Source: Hungatella hathewayi (GTDB lineage Bacteria > Bacillota > Clostridia > Lachnospirales > Lachnospiraceae). From it: a stretch of DNA of 64,000 nucleotides. Positions 44,287-52,400 of the stretch are shown here, in pieces. The stretch spans positions 3,188,001 to 3,252,000 of the forward strand of contig CP102274.1 in the NCBI GenBank assembly GCA_025149285.1, written 5' to 3'. Under the pieces are notes generated by a model. That model saw only the letters and a list, made by a program, of their open reading frames with translations, did no database searches and had not been told where the DNA came from. Within the stretch, counting starts at the first letter, position 1. Each line of letters starts with the position of its first letter. The translations under genes and the position numbers were made by a program.

Positions 44287-45672
44287 ATGACGATTAAAGA
44301 GGTGGAACAGTTGACAAACATCACCCGTCAGAATATCCGTTTTTATGAAAGAGAAGGGCTGATTACGCCTCGCAGGAATCCGGAGAACCAGTACCGGGAA
44401 TATTCTGCAGACGACGTAAAGACACTTCATCGAATCAGACTGTACCGGAAGCTGAACGTATCCATCGAAGATATCAGAAGGCTGGAAGACCGGACTCTGT
44501 CCCTGGAAAGCTGCATGGAACAATGTATTTCCAACACAGAAAGGGAGATGGTAAGAATGACAAAAATTAAGGAGGTTTGTGAAGAACTCAGGAAACAGGA
44601 TTTAGACGGAAAGTCACCGGATGTGGAAAAAACGCTGGAGCAGATCGATGGTTATGAAAAATCAGGGTATCAGTTTACCGATATTTCCAAAGACTATTGG
44701 AGTATGGACGTTGTCTGTGAGGTAAGAAAGCTAAACAGACAGCTTATCAAAGCACTGGTATTTTCCTTTATCATGGTATTTATCTGCAACATGCTCTATT
44801 TTGCGCTGTCAAAACCGCAGTGGATGCTGATGCTGCCAGCCTCAGTGATCGGCTATTCTGCGCTTTGGCTGTATTGGGCCGGAAAAAACAGGGCGGTCGT
44901 AAGAAAACATATTCATTTTACGCCTGCGCCTGCCAGCGTTTATCTGGCTGCTGCAGTGATCGGTCTTTTGTTCTATGTGATTGTAGACGGCAGCATAACC
45001 GTTACTACGACTATTTTTCCTACACCTGCAGCTCTGATAAATAATGTTACCCGCGCGGGTTCCATCTGGCTGTCTCTGGTTCTGTTTTTCAGAAATATGC
45101 TTTACAGCCTGATTGCCTGTATCCTGTTTTATGATACGTATAAGCAGAAAAGCATCATTTCCGCACTGGCGCTGAGTTCTCTGCTGTTTGCCCTGACCTG
45201 CCTCAATCCTTATACAGCGGCCGGGTACGTGTTGTTTGGAATCTGTCTGGGACTCTTATACGAGTTTACGGATTCTCTGCTTGTCAGTATGACACCAGTA
45301 CTTTTTGAATCCGCCCTCACGGTTGTCCTGTGCCTTGTGGAACTGTACGTTCCCGGCACACTCCCTGAATTTACCGGAACGGGTTCCATGGCTTCCGCAT
45401 CACAGCTGCTTCCATGGCTTCTGCTTGCCATACTTCTGATTCTGATCCTTCTCTATACGGTAAGCCGTATATCAGGTAAAAAAATCGACTGGAGCCAGGA
45501 ATGGGAAAAAGCGCGTTCCATCTCCGCTCCTTCGTCCGGGAAAACCACGATTCTGGACTCGGCCGCTTTTCATGAAATAGAAAAAGAAAGGAAGAGAAAT
45601 TACCGGCTTGCAGACGGTTCTTTCATCGCGGCTGTTCTCATAGCACTATGGTATATGACGAGCATTCTTTGA
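44287..45672 (+). CDS. MerR-type regulator fused to a membrane domain resembling an inactive CPBP protease
   Basis: The 461 residues begin with a MerR winged helix-turn-helix (TIKEVEQLTNITRQNIRFYE, then GLITPRRNPENQYREYS; 1-70), then a coiled coil (about 75-125). From about residue 155 to 392 there are eight or nine membrane helices. The segment 292-350 (ALALSSLLFALTCLNPY, then GICLGLLYEFTDSLLVSM) follows the pattern of CPBP/Abi intramembrane proteases. The active-site residues expected there are replaced: Cys305 where the first His is usual, Val338 and Ser342 for the HxxxN pair, and no EExxxR. A last helix lies at about 445-460. AAAGGAGG precedes the start. A membrane-tethered transcription factor is the simplest reading; what it senses is unknown. 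Confidence 0.8.
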   Translation: MTIKEVEQLTNITRQNIRFYEREGLITPRRNPENQYREYSADDVKTLHRIRLYRKLNVSIEDIRRLEDRTLSLESCMEQCISNTEREMVRMTKIKEVCEELRKQDLDGKSPDVEKTLEQIDGYEKSGYQFTDISKDYWSMDVVCEVRKLNRQLIKALVFSFIMVFICNMLYFALSKPQWMLMLPASVIGYSALWLYWAGKNRAVVRKHIHFTPAPASVYLAAAVIGLLFYVIVDGSITVTTTIFPTPAALINNVTRAGSIWLSLVLFFRNMLYSLIACILFYDTYKQKSIISALALSSLLFALTCLNPYTAAGYVLFGICLGLLYEFTDSLLVSMTPVLFESALTVVLCLVELYVPGTLPEFTGTGSMASASQLLPWLLLAILLILILLYTVSRISGKKIDWSQEWEKARSISAPSSGKTTILDSAAFHEIEKERKRNYRLADGSFIAAVLIALWYMTSIL

Positions 45673-45696
45673 CAAAAATTTTGGAAAAACCTTCTA

Positions 45697-45725
45697 GTGT
45701 ATTATTCTTCTTCAGAGCCATAATA
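45697..45725 (+). promoter_or_regulatory. Possible sigma-G promoter of the SASP gene
   Basis: The -10 candidate CATAATA (45719-45725) matches the forespore sigma-G pattern; a -35-like GTGTA lies 17 bp upstream (45697-45701) with one mismatch to the consensus. SASP genes are normally under sigma-G, so the context supports this, but the -35 match is weak. Confidence 0.35.
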
Positions 45726-45800
45726 GGAGTGTAGCACAAAACACACCATGAAAAACACAAAACAAAAGCATGGTGATAGACGAAAAGGAGGCATATCAAT

Positions 45801-46007
45801 ATGTCAGGAAAATCTTCTAACACAACAAATGTACCAGAAGCAAGAGAAGCAATGGACAGATTCAAAATGGAAGTTGCAAACGAGATCGGTGTTCCGTTAA
45901 CAAACGGTTACAACGGAAACTTAACCTCTGCACAGAACGGTTCTGTTGGTGGCTATATGGTTAAGAAAATGATCGAAGCTCAGGAAAGACAGATGGCTGG
46001 TAAATAA
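45801..46007 (+). CDS. Alpha/beta-type small acid-soluble spore protein
   Basis: DNA-binding spore-core protein of 68 residues. The germination-protease site lies in RFKMEVANEIGV, with cleavage expected after E24. The second conserved block is GNLTSAQNGSVGGYMVKKMIE. Codon use is biased toward gca, aca and aag, like other abundant proteins here. AAGGAGG precedes the start. Its presence shows that the organism makes spores. A strong terminator follows. Confidence 0.96.
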   Translation: MSGKSSNTTNVPEAREAMDRFKMEVANEIGVPLTNGYNGNLTSAQNGSVGGYMVKKMIEAQERQMAGK

Positions 46008-46028
46008 GCCAAAAAACAATAAGGAAGG

Positions 46029-46060
46029 GCCTTCAGTTTAAAACTGAAGGCTCTTTTTTA
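46029..46060 (+). terminator. Terminator of the SASP gene
   Basis: Stem arms 46029-46039 and 46041-46051 (GCCTTCAGTTT and its complement, tight loop) followed by the T-run CTCTTTTTTA. Confidence 0.9.
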
Positions 46061-46071
46061 CCGTTACCGGG

Positions 46072-46100
46072 TTGTATATCTTCCGTTTTCATACTATAAT
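46072..46100 (+). promoter_or_regulatory. Sigma-A promoter of the rsmD-coaD operon
   Basis: -35 TTGTAT (46072-46077), 17-bp spacer, -10 TATAAT (46095-46100), 36 bp ahead of the rsmD start. Confidence 0.7.
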
Positions 46101-46136
46101 GGTACATAATACAAGAAGAATGAGGGACACCATTTC

Positions 46137-46700
46137 ATGAGAGTAATAGCAGGAAAAGCCAGAAGGCTTCTTTTAAAAACCATAGATGGTCTGGATACGA
46201 GACCCACCACAGACCGCATCAAAGAGACTTTATTTAACATTTTAAATCCGGATCTGCCGGGAAGCACCTTTCTTGATCTCTTTTCCGGCAGCGGCGGCAT
46301 CGGCATCGAGGCTTTAAGCCGGGGAGCCGACAGGGCAGTCTTTATCGAGATGAATCCCAAAGCCGCAGAATGCATACGGGAAAACCTTCAGACTACGAAG
46401 TTTACAGATGAATCCATTGTCATGAACTGCGATGTTTTAACCGGCCTTAAGCGCCTGGAGGGAAAGGATTACGTCTTTGATTTTGTCTTCATGGATCCTC
46501 CCTACGGTAAGGAATTAGAGCGCCAGGTTCTTACCTTTCTGTCAGCCTCCCCTCTCATTTCAGAGGACACGCTTATGATCGTGGAGGCAGATCTGAAAAC
46601 CGGTTTTGATTATCTGGAATCCCTGGGACTCGAGTGCCGCAGGGAAAAAATCTATAAGACGAATAAACATGTTTTTATCGCAAAAGGAGAGGTTTTATGA
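46137..46700 (+). CDS. rsmD: 16S rRNA (guanine966-N2)-methyltransferase RsmD
   Basis: The 187-residue protein has the SAM-binding motif [14 protein letters not shown] (46-59) and the catalytic motif MDPPYGKE with D120-P-P-Y, typical of N2-guanine and N6-adenine methyltransferases. The N-terminus [10 protein letters not shown] followed by [10 protein letters not shown] identifies RsmD. Its stop overlaps the coaD start (ATGA, 46697), the standard Firmicute pairing. Confidence 0.95.
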   Translation: MRVIAGKARRLLLKTIDGLDTRPTTDRIKETLFNILNPDLPGSTFLDLFSGSGGIGIEALSRGADRAVFIEMNPKAAECIRENLQTTKFTDESIVMNCDVLTGLKRLEGKDYVFDFVFMDPPYGKELERQVLTFLSASPLISEDTLMIVEADLKTGFDYLESLGLECRREKIYKTNKHVFIAKGEVL

Positions 46701-47182
46701 AAACGGCCGTATATCCGGGAAGCTTTGATCCGGTAACGCTGGGCCATCTCGATATCATTGAGCGCTCGGCGCGGATGTCCGATCAGTTAATTATCGGAGT
46801 TTTGAATAATAATTCAAAAACTCCGTTGTTTTCTGTTCAAGAACGTGTTAATATGTTAAAGGAAATAACGAAAGATTTAGGCAATGTGGAAGTGAAGGCT
46901 TTTGCAGGGCTTTTAATCGATTTTGTGCGCGACAACCAGGCTGACGTGGTGATTCGCGGCCTCCGGGCCGTCACTGATTTTGAATACGAGCTTCAGCTGG
47001 CACAGACCAACCGGGTGATCGCGCCGGAAGTGGATACCATATTTTTGACAACGAATTTAAAATACTCCTATTTGAGCTCCAGCATCGTCAAGGAAATTGC
47101 ATTCTATGACGGAGACATCAGTGCATTCGTTCCTGCCAGCGTGGCAGAATGCATCAGGAGAAAGATGGCAGATAGAAAATAG
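46697..47182 (+). CDS. coaD: Phosphopantetheine adenylyltransferase
   Basis: Transfers AMP from ATP to 4'-phosphopantetheine in coenzyme A synthesis. The 161 residues begin [16 protein letters not shown], which includes the TxGH nucleotidyltransferase motif (T14 to H17), and contain the second motif [12 protein letters not shown]. Length and sequence are fully typical. AAAGGAG lies upstream, inside rsmD. Confidence 0.97.
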   Translation: MKTAVYPGSFDPVTLGHLDIIERSARMSDQLIIGVLNNNSKTPLFSVQERVNMLKEITKDLGNVEVKAFAGLLIDFVRDNQADVVIRGLRAVTDFEYELQLAQTNRVIAPEVDTIFLTTNLKYSYLSSSIVKEIAFYDGDISAFVPASVAECIRRKMADRK

Positions 47183-47218
47183 AATAGATAGAAAAACGGG
47201 TAAGGAGAGAGACGCATT

Positions 47219-47800
47219 ATGATGAGTAGAATTGAACAGTTAATTGGTGAAATTGAAGAATATATCGACGGCTGTAAGTACCAGCCGCTTTCCAACAGCA
47301 AGATCGTCGTAAACCGTGACGAACTGGAAGAGCTTCTTGTGGAGCTGCGTCTTCGCATCCCGGATGAGATCAAGCAGTATCAGAAGATCATCAGCAACCG
47401 CGACGCGATCTTAAACGAAGCTCATCAGCAGGCGGATTCCATACTCGCCCAGGCTTCCGCCCATACGGATGAACTGGTAAATGAGCATGAGATCATGCAG
47501 AAGGCGTATGCCCAGGCCAACGAGATCATCAATCAGGCCAATTTACAGGCGCAGGACATCGTGGAAAAAGCCGTCTCTGACGCCAATGATATCCGCCAGA
47601 GCGCCGTCCAGTACACAGATGATATGTTAAAGAGCCTTCAGACCATCATCAGCCACTCCATGGAAGGAGCACAGGGCAGATTTGACGCCTTTATGACTTC
47701 CATGCAGTCCAGCTACGATATTGTCTCCTCCAACCGTCAGGAATTGACGGGAGCGGTTATGCCGCCCACAGAAGGCGACGGCAGTATGCCAACAGAATAA
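47219..47800 (+). CDS. Coiled-coil protein, DivIVA/V-ATPase-subunit-H-like
   Basis: The 193-residue soluble protein contains a short N-terminal domain with VVNRDELEELLVELRLRIPDE, the pattern of clostridial proteins often labelled vacuolar ATPase subunit H. A long coiled coil (about 55-165) rich in Ala, Gln and Asn heptads follows (ILNEAHQQADSILAQASAHT, AQANEIINQANLQAQDI). This resembles DivIVA-type scaffolds. Its 3' end overlaps the convergent ylbJ gene by 44 bases. Start at 47219 or 47222 is equally supported. Cell-division or envelope scaffolding is only a guess. Confidence 0.75.
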   Translation: MMSRIEQLIGEIEEYIDGCKYQPLSNSKIVVNRDELEELLVELRLRIPDEIKQYQKIISNRDAILNEAHQQADSILAQASAHTDELVNEHEIMQKAYAQANEIINQANLQAQDIVEKAVSDANDIRQSAVQYTDDMLKSLQTIISHSMEGAQGRFDAFMTSMQSSYDIVSSNRQELTGAVMPPTEGDGSMPTE

Positions 47801-48683
47801 AGATTGCCGCAGAAAGCAGACTGTGAACCGCTTTCCATGCTACATAGTGCCGGATGGATAATCCGGCATTTTTTATGACGCTCTTTGTCTGAAAGATTCC
47901 TGACAGTCCGCCAAATGCGGCAGCGGCGGCGATCCACATGCCGCCTGCCATGGAAGGAATTGCCCCGGAGATGGCGCGGATTCCGGTTGTGATCTCCACA
48001 AAGCCCAGCAGAGCCGCTTTTCCGGCCGGATTATGGAGCGGAAGTCCCGTAATATAAAAAACGAGAATCGAAAACAGCATGATATAGCCGCCGATCTTCA
48101 CCATGACTTCACAGGAATCCATCAGACTTTCGTCAAAGGTCAGCTGTGCCTCCCTGGCATATGGAAGCGACGGGGAGACCGCCTGTATCCCATAGACTTT
48201 TCGGGACAGCCCTGCGAGAATGAATACCGGTAAATAGACGGAGACCATTAACAGCCATACGGGGACAGCTCCCGGCAGCTCGGAAGCGGCGTAGCCCAGA
48301 AGAAACATGGGACTGGGATGGTTGCAGATGCTTAATAAGTATCTGGCTTCCGCCTTCGTGATCCGCTCCCCATCCAGAAAATCACTGCAGTTTCTCGCTC
48401 CCATGGGATAGCCGCAGAGGAGGCCGGAGACGAGAATATAGCTTCCTGAGTCGGAAAGCTTTAAAACATTCCGAAGGAACCCGCGGAAGGGAAATGTCAG
48501 AATATGAATCGCGTCCAGGGCGACGATGACATTGGAGCAGATCATAAACGGCAGGAGTGCGGGAAGTACTACCGTTGCCCACAGAACCAGTCCGTTTTTT
48601 GCCCCCTGGGACGCGGCCGCCGGACTTAACAGAAGAATGCAGAGCACCGCAACCGAACAGAAGCGGAAGAAGGATTTTTTCAT
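47757..48683 (-). CDS. ylbJ: Sporulation integral membrane protein YlbJ-like
   Basis: The 308-residue membrane protein has about eight helices and the nucleoside-recognition (Gate) pattern seen in YlbJ and SpoVM-like relatives: GLVLWATVVLPALLPFMICS, GSYILVSGLLCGYPMGARN and LLSICNHPSPMFLLGYAA. YlbJ is needed in Bacillus for heat-resistant spores and belongs to the mother-cell sigma-E regulon. I chose the ATG at 48683, which has CAGGTG just upstream; a GTG six bases earlier lacks a ribosome site. Its 3' end overlaps the convergent coiled-coil gene. Confidence 0.85.
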   Translation of the reverse strand: MKKSFFRFCSVAVLCILLLSPAAASQGAKNGLVLWATVVLPALLPFMICSNVIVALDAIHILTFPFRGFLRNVLKLSDSGSYILVSGLLCGYPMGARNCSDFLDGERITKAEARYLLSICNHPSPMFLLGYAASELPGAVPVWLLMVSVYLPVFILAGLSRKVYGIQAVSPSLPYAREAQLTFDESLMDSCEVMVKIGGYIMLFSILVFYITGLPLHNPAGKAALLGFVEITTGIRAISGAIPSMAGGMWIAAAAAFGGLSGIFQTKSVIKNAGLSIRHYVAWKAVHSLLSAAIFILLAYCRRLLWAA

Positions 48684-48734
48684 GAGCACCTGAATAGATT
48701 GTTTTATACAAATATATGATGAGGCTGTATCGAT

Positions 48735-49544
48735 ATGATGATGATTCTTCTTTTAATCCTGCTTCTTTCCTTCTTTCATGTGACCATGATCGATTACCTT
48801 TACAATAACCCCACCTATTACCAGCTGGACGCCTATACGTATGAGAGCGACGATTTCCGCAGCATGAAGCTGGGGAACTTAATCGCAGAATCGGGTCCCA
48901 TCGATTACGATCTTCTTACCTCCCTGATGATCGAGCACAATTACGACCTGACTGACAGTAAGGATACCATCTGCCATACAGACCGGCTGCTGGCCGTGAA
49001 ACCGGCGGAATACCGAAAGCTGAAACAGGCGTATGAGACGGTTCTTGGCGATTTAAAGTTCTTTCCCATCCCGGAAAATACGAATGCCGCCTCTCCTCCC
49101 GTCACGTTTGAAAACGGCTGGATGGATAAGCGTACATACGGAGGGGAACGCGGCCATGAAGGCTGTGACATCATGGGTACGGAACGGCCCCGGGGATATT
49201 ATCCCGTCGTTTCCATGTCGGACGGAGTCGTGGAAAAAGTGGGATGGCTGGAAAAAGGCGGGTGGCGGATCGGAATCCGTGCTCCGGGAGGCGCCTATCT
49301 CTATTACGCCCATTTGTACGGCTACAGCAGGGAGTGGCAGGAGGGAGATGCCGTAAAGGCGGGAGAACTGCTGGGATTTATGGGCGACACCGGGTACAGC
49401 ACAGTAGAAGGAACCACCGGCAATTTTGAGGTCCATCTTCATGTCGGGATCTATATGAAGACGGACCATGAAGATGAAATGAGTATCAATCCCTACTGGG
49501 TATTAAAATATCTGCAGAAATACCGGTTGAAATATTCCTATTAG
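48735..49544 (+). CDS. Membrane-anchored M23 peptidase
   Basis: The 269-residue protein starts with a hydrophobic anchor (2-20), an N-terminal domain of about 100 residues, and a C-terminal LytM/M23 zinc peptidase. Metal-binding residues are H141 and D145 in HEGCD, and the H234-x-H236 pair in HLHVG. The segment ELLGFMGDTGYS and the DGVVEKVG strand are typical of LytM. Family members cleave peptidoglycan cross-bridges. The neighbour ylbJ and the anchor suggest a role in spore or cell envelope remodelling. Starts 51 bp from the divergent ylbJ. Confidence 0.9.
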   Translation: MMMILLLILLLSFFHVTMIDYLYNNPTYYQLDAYTYESDDFRSMKLGNLIAESGPIDYDLLTSLMIEHNYDLTDSKDTICHTDRLLAVKPAEYRKLKQAYETVLGDLKFFPIPENTNAASPPVTFENGWMDKRTYGGERGHEGCDIMGTERPRGYYPVVSMSDGVVEKVGWLEKGGWRIGIRAPGGAYLYYAHLYGYSREWQEGDAVKAGELLGFMGDTGYSTVEGTTGNFEVHLHVGIYMKTDHEDEMSINPYWVLKYLQKYRLKYSY

Positions 49545-49618
49545 TATATTAAGATTGCCATAGTGTATGGTCATGATTCTGACACGCTATGCCATAGAGA
49601 AAGACAGGAGTTGCACAC

Positions 49619-50992
49619 GTGAGCGAATTGAAACTTTCGGAAGAGTACTTAAACAGAATGCGAGACTTACTGGGGGAAGAGGAATTTTCCGCCTATCTAA
49701 AAAGCTTTGACGAGGAGCGGCTGTACGGACTGCGGGTCAATACGGCAAAGACCTCGCCGGAAGCATTTCCGGAACTGGTACCCTGGGATTTAAAGCAGAT
49801 CCCCTGGATTCCTAACGGCTTTTATTATGAGGGGACAAAACGCCCGGCCAAGGATCCTTACTATTATGCCGGCCTCTATTACCTGCAGGAGCCCAGTGCC
49901 ATGACACCGGCCATGCTGCTGCCCGTGGAGCCGGGAGACCGGGTCCTGGACTTATGCGCGGCGCCCGGAGGAAAGAGCACGGAGCTGGGGGTTAAGCTGG
50001 CGGGGAAAGGCGTCCTCATCTCCAACGATATCAGCAATTCCAGGGCAAAGGCCCTGCTTAAAAACCTGGAACTCTGGGGGATCGCCAATATCTGCGTCAC
50101 CAGCGAGACGCCTGATAAGCTGGCAGGTGTATTCGGACCATGGTTCGATAAAATCTTAATTGACGCGCCGTGTTCCGGAGAAGGCATGTTCCGCAAGGAC
50201 GAGGATATGGTTAAAAGCTACGAAGAACACGGGCCGGAGTATTACAGCAGGATTCAGAAGGAGATCACGGACCAGGCAGTCCGCATGCTGGCTCCGGGCG
50301 GTCTGCTGCTTTATTCCACCTGCACCTTTTCCCGCTGTGAGGATGAGGAGATCATCTGCCATATCCTGAACCGCCACGAGGAGATGGAGCTGGTAAAACT
50401 CCCTCTGTTCGAAGGGGCGTCTGACGGAATCGGGCTTAACGGCTGCCTCCGCCTGTTCCCTCATAAGATTAAGGGAGAAGGGCATTTTATGGCGCTGCTG
50501 CATAAAAAAGGCGGTTCGGAGAGGCAGCGGACAGCCGGCCTTTTAAACGGACTTCAAAGCAGAAAGGCAGCGCCCCTTCCGGCGGAGCTCACAGAGTTTC
50601 TCTCCCTGATCGACCGTGAATTTGATCCTTCCAGAATCATGATTAAAAATGATTCTGTCTACTATCTGCCGGAGGATTTCGTTCCGGCAAAGGAACTCCG
50701 TTATCTGAGAACGGGGCTTCTGCTTGGAGAGCTGAAAAACAGACGGTTTGAACCGGGACAGGCTCTCGCCATGACCCTGAAGGCGGATGAATTTCGCCGG
50801 ACCATCTCCTGGAACAGGGAGGACGACCGTGTCATCCGGTACTTAAAGGGGGAAACCATCTCCTTGGCTCCGGAAGAAGGACCGGTCAAAGGCTGGTGCC
50901 TCGTCTGCGTGGATGGCAGCCCTCTGGGCTTTGCAAAGGGAACGGGCATGGCACTTAAGAATAAATATTATCCGGGATGGCGGTGGATGTGA
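49619..50992 (+). CDS. RsmB/RsmF-type SAM-dependent rRNA cytosine methyltransferase
   Basis: The 457 residues contain the SAM-binding motif DLCAAPGGKS (111-120), the loop LIDAPCSGEGMF (180-191) and STCTFS (233-238) with the catalytic Cys235; the second conserved Cys is C185. The C-terminal region with KIKGEGHFMALL and a PUA-like tail places it nearer the RsmF/NOP2 branch than RsmB (which has an NusB domain, absent here). It starts with GTG (49619) eight bases after AGGAG. Target base unknown (m5C in rRNA). Its stop overlaps the next start. Confidence 0.88.
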   Translation: MSELKLSEEYLNRMRDLLGEEEFSAYLKSFDEERLYGLRVNTAKTSPEAFPELVPWDLKQIPWIPNGFYYEGTKRPAKDPYYYAGLYYLQEPSAMTPAMLLPVEPGDRVLDLCAAPGGKSTELGVKLAGKGVLISNDISNSRAKALLKNLELWGIANICVTSETPDKLAGVFGPWFDKILIDAPCSGEGMFRKDEDMVKSYEEHGPEYYSRIQKEITDQAVRMLAPGGLLLYSTCTFSRCEDEEIICHILNRHEEMELVKLPLFEGASDGIGLNGCLRLFPHKIKGEGHFMALLHKKGGSERQRTAGLLNGLQSRKAAPLPAELTEFLSLIDREFDPSRIMIKNDSVYYLPEDFVPAKELRYLRTGLLLGELKNRRFEPGQALAMTLKADEFRRTISWNREDDRVIRYLKGETISLAPEEGPVKGWCLVCVDGSPLGFAKGTGMALKNKYYPGWRWM

Positions 50993-51735
50993 TGAAGGAA
51001 CTTATGAGACTGGATAAATACTTAACTGAGATGGGCCAGGGGACGAGAAGCCAGATCAAAGAGATGGCAAGAAAGGGACGCATCACGGTCAACAGTGTGA
51101 CAGAGAAAAAGAGTGATCGGAAGATTTCCCCCTCTTCCGATGCGGTCGCCGTGGATGGGCGGATCGTGGCCTATGCAGAGTACGAATATTACATGCTCCA
51201 TAAACCGGAGGGCGTCGTCTCCGCAACGGAAGACCGACGGCACAGGACGGTTCTGGATCTGATTACCGGCAGGATGCGGGATGACTTGTTTCCTGTGGGC
51301 CGCCTCGATATCGACACCGAAGGCCTGCTCCTGATAACCAATGACGGAGATTTGGCCCATCGTCTGCTCTCACCGAAAAAGCATGTGGATAAGGTCTATT
51401 ACGCCAAAATAGAGGGAATGCTCCCAGAAGACGCGAAGGAGCGCATGGCGGCTGGCCTGACCCTTTCCGATGGAACGGAGACGCTTCCCGCCGATTTGGA
51501 ACTCGTGCGCCGCGGGGGCTGCGGGGAGTTGTCCGAGATCCGCCTTACGATTCATGAAGGAAAATTTCATCAGGTAAAACGGATGTTTGAAACACTGGGG
51601 TGTCATGTGGTATACTTAAAGAGACTATCCATGGGGACGCTTACGCTCGACGAGACACTAAAGCCGGGAGAGTACCGGCCGCTGACCCGTGAGGAACTGG
51701 AATTACTAAATAAGACAGATCAGGAGCAGGAATGA
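50992..51735 (+). CDS. RsuA-type 16S/23S rRNA pseudouridine synthase
   Basis: The 247 residues have an N-terminal S4 RNA-binding domain (MRLDKYLTEMGQGTRSQIKE) and a pseudouridine synthase domain with the catalytic motif GRLDIDTEGLL (catalytic Asp in RLD). Three in-frame ATGs are possible. I report 50992 because its ATG overlaps the upstream TGA (TGATG), which implies coupled translation. The ATG at 51004 has AAGGAA nearby and is equally plausible, and 50977 is least likely. RsuA, RluB and RluE share this signature, so the exact uridine cannot be named. Confidence 0.85.
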   Translation: MKELMRLDKYLTEMGQGTRSQIKEMARKGRITVNSVTEKKSDRKISPSSDAVAVDGRIVAYAEYEYYMLHKPEGVVSATEDRRHRTVLDLITGRMRDDLFPVGRLDIDTEGLLLITNDGDLAHRLLSPKKHVDKVYYAKIEGMLPEDAKERMAAGLTLSDGTETLPADLELVRRGGCGELSEIRLTIHEGKFHQVKRMFETLGCHVVYLKRLSMGTLTLDETLKPGEYRPLTREELELLNKTDQEQE

Positions 51736-52400
51736 TGATAGAAGAAACGAAAGCGGTCATATTCGACCTGGATGGAACGCTGGTAGACTCCATGTGGATG
51801 TGGAAGGACATCGACATCGAGTTCCTTAAAAATTACGGACATGACTGTCCCCCGGAGCTTCAGAAGGAGATCGAGGGGATGAGTTTTTCCGAGACTGCCG
51901 TCTACTTTAAAGACCGGTTCGGACTGAGAGAATCCATCGAAGACATCAAGGCCATCTGGCGGGATATGTCCATCGAAAAATACCGCTGCCACGTGCCGTT
52001 AAAAGCCGGCGCCCGTGAGTTCCTGGAGCATTTAAGGGCCAGGGGCATCGCGGCCGGTATTGCCACCAGCAATGGAAGAGAGATGGTGGATGCGGTGATC
52101 GATTCCCTGAAGATCGGAGAGTATTTTAACGTTATCGCCACAGCCTGCGAGGTGGCTGCCGGAAAACCGGCGCCTGATATCTATCTGAATGTCGCGGACC
52201 GCCTGGGCGTCATTCCGGAGGATTGTCTCGTCTTCGAGGATGTCCCTGCCGGAATTCTGGCCGGAAAACGGGCCGGCATGACGGTATGTGCCGTGGCTGA
52301 TGAATTCTCCAGACATATGGAAGCGGAGAAGAAGAGTCTGGCCGACTATTTTATCCGTGATTATTACGATATTATAAACAGAAATGGAGCTGCTCTATGA
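51732..52400 (+). CDS. HAD-superfamily phosphatase (beta-phosphoglucomutase-like)
   Basis: The 222-residue protein has motif I DLDGTLVDS (D13 nucleophile), motif II TSNGR, the K-containing motif III GKPAPDIY, and motif IV VFEDVPAGI. The small cap domain fits the PGMB/phosphatase group. Substrate not predictable. Start at 51732 overlaps the preceding stop (ATGA). It lies between an RNA pseudouridine synthase and YgiQ, so the operon appears housekeeping in type. Confidence 0.88.
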   Translation: MMIEETKAVIFDLDGTLVDSMWMWKDIDIEFLKNYGHDCPPELQKEIEGMSFSETAVYFKDRFGLRESIEDIKAIWRDMSIEKYRCHVPLKAGAREFLEHLRARGIAAGIATSNGREMVDAVIDSLKIGEYFNVIATACEVAAGKPAPDIYLNVADRLGVIPEDCLVFEDVPAGILAGKRAGMTVCAVADEFSRHMEAEKKSLADYFIRDYYDIINRNGAAL

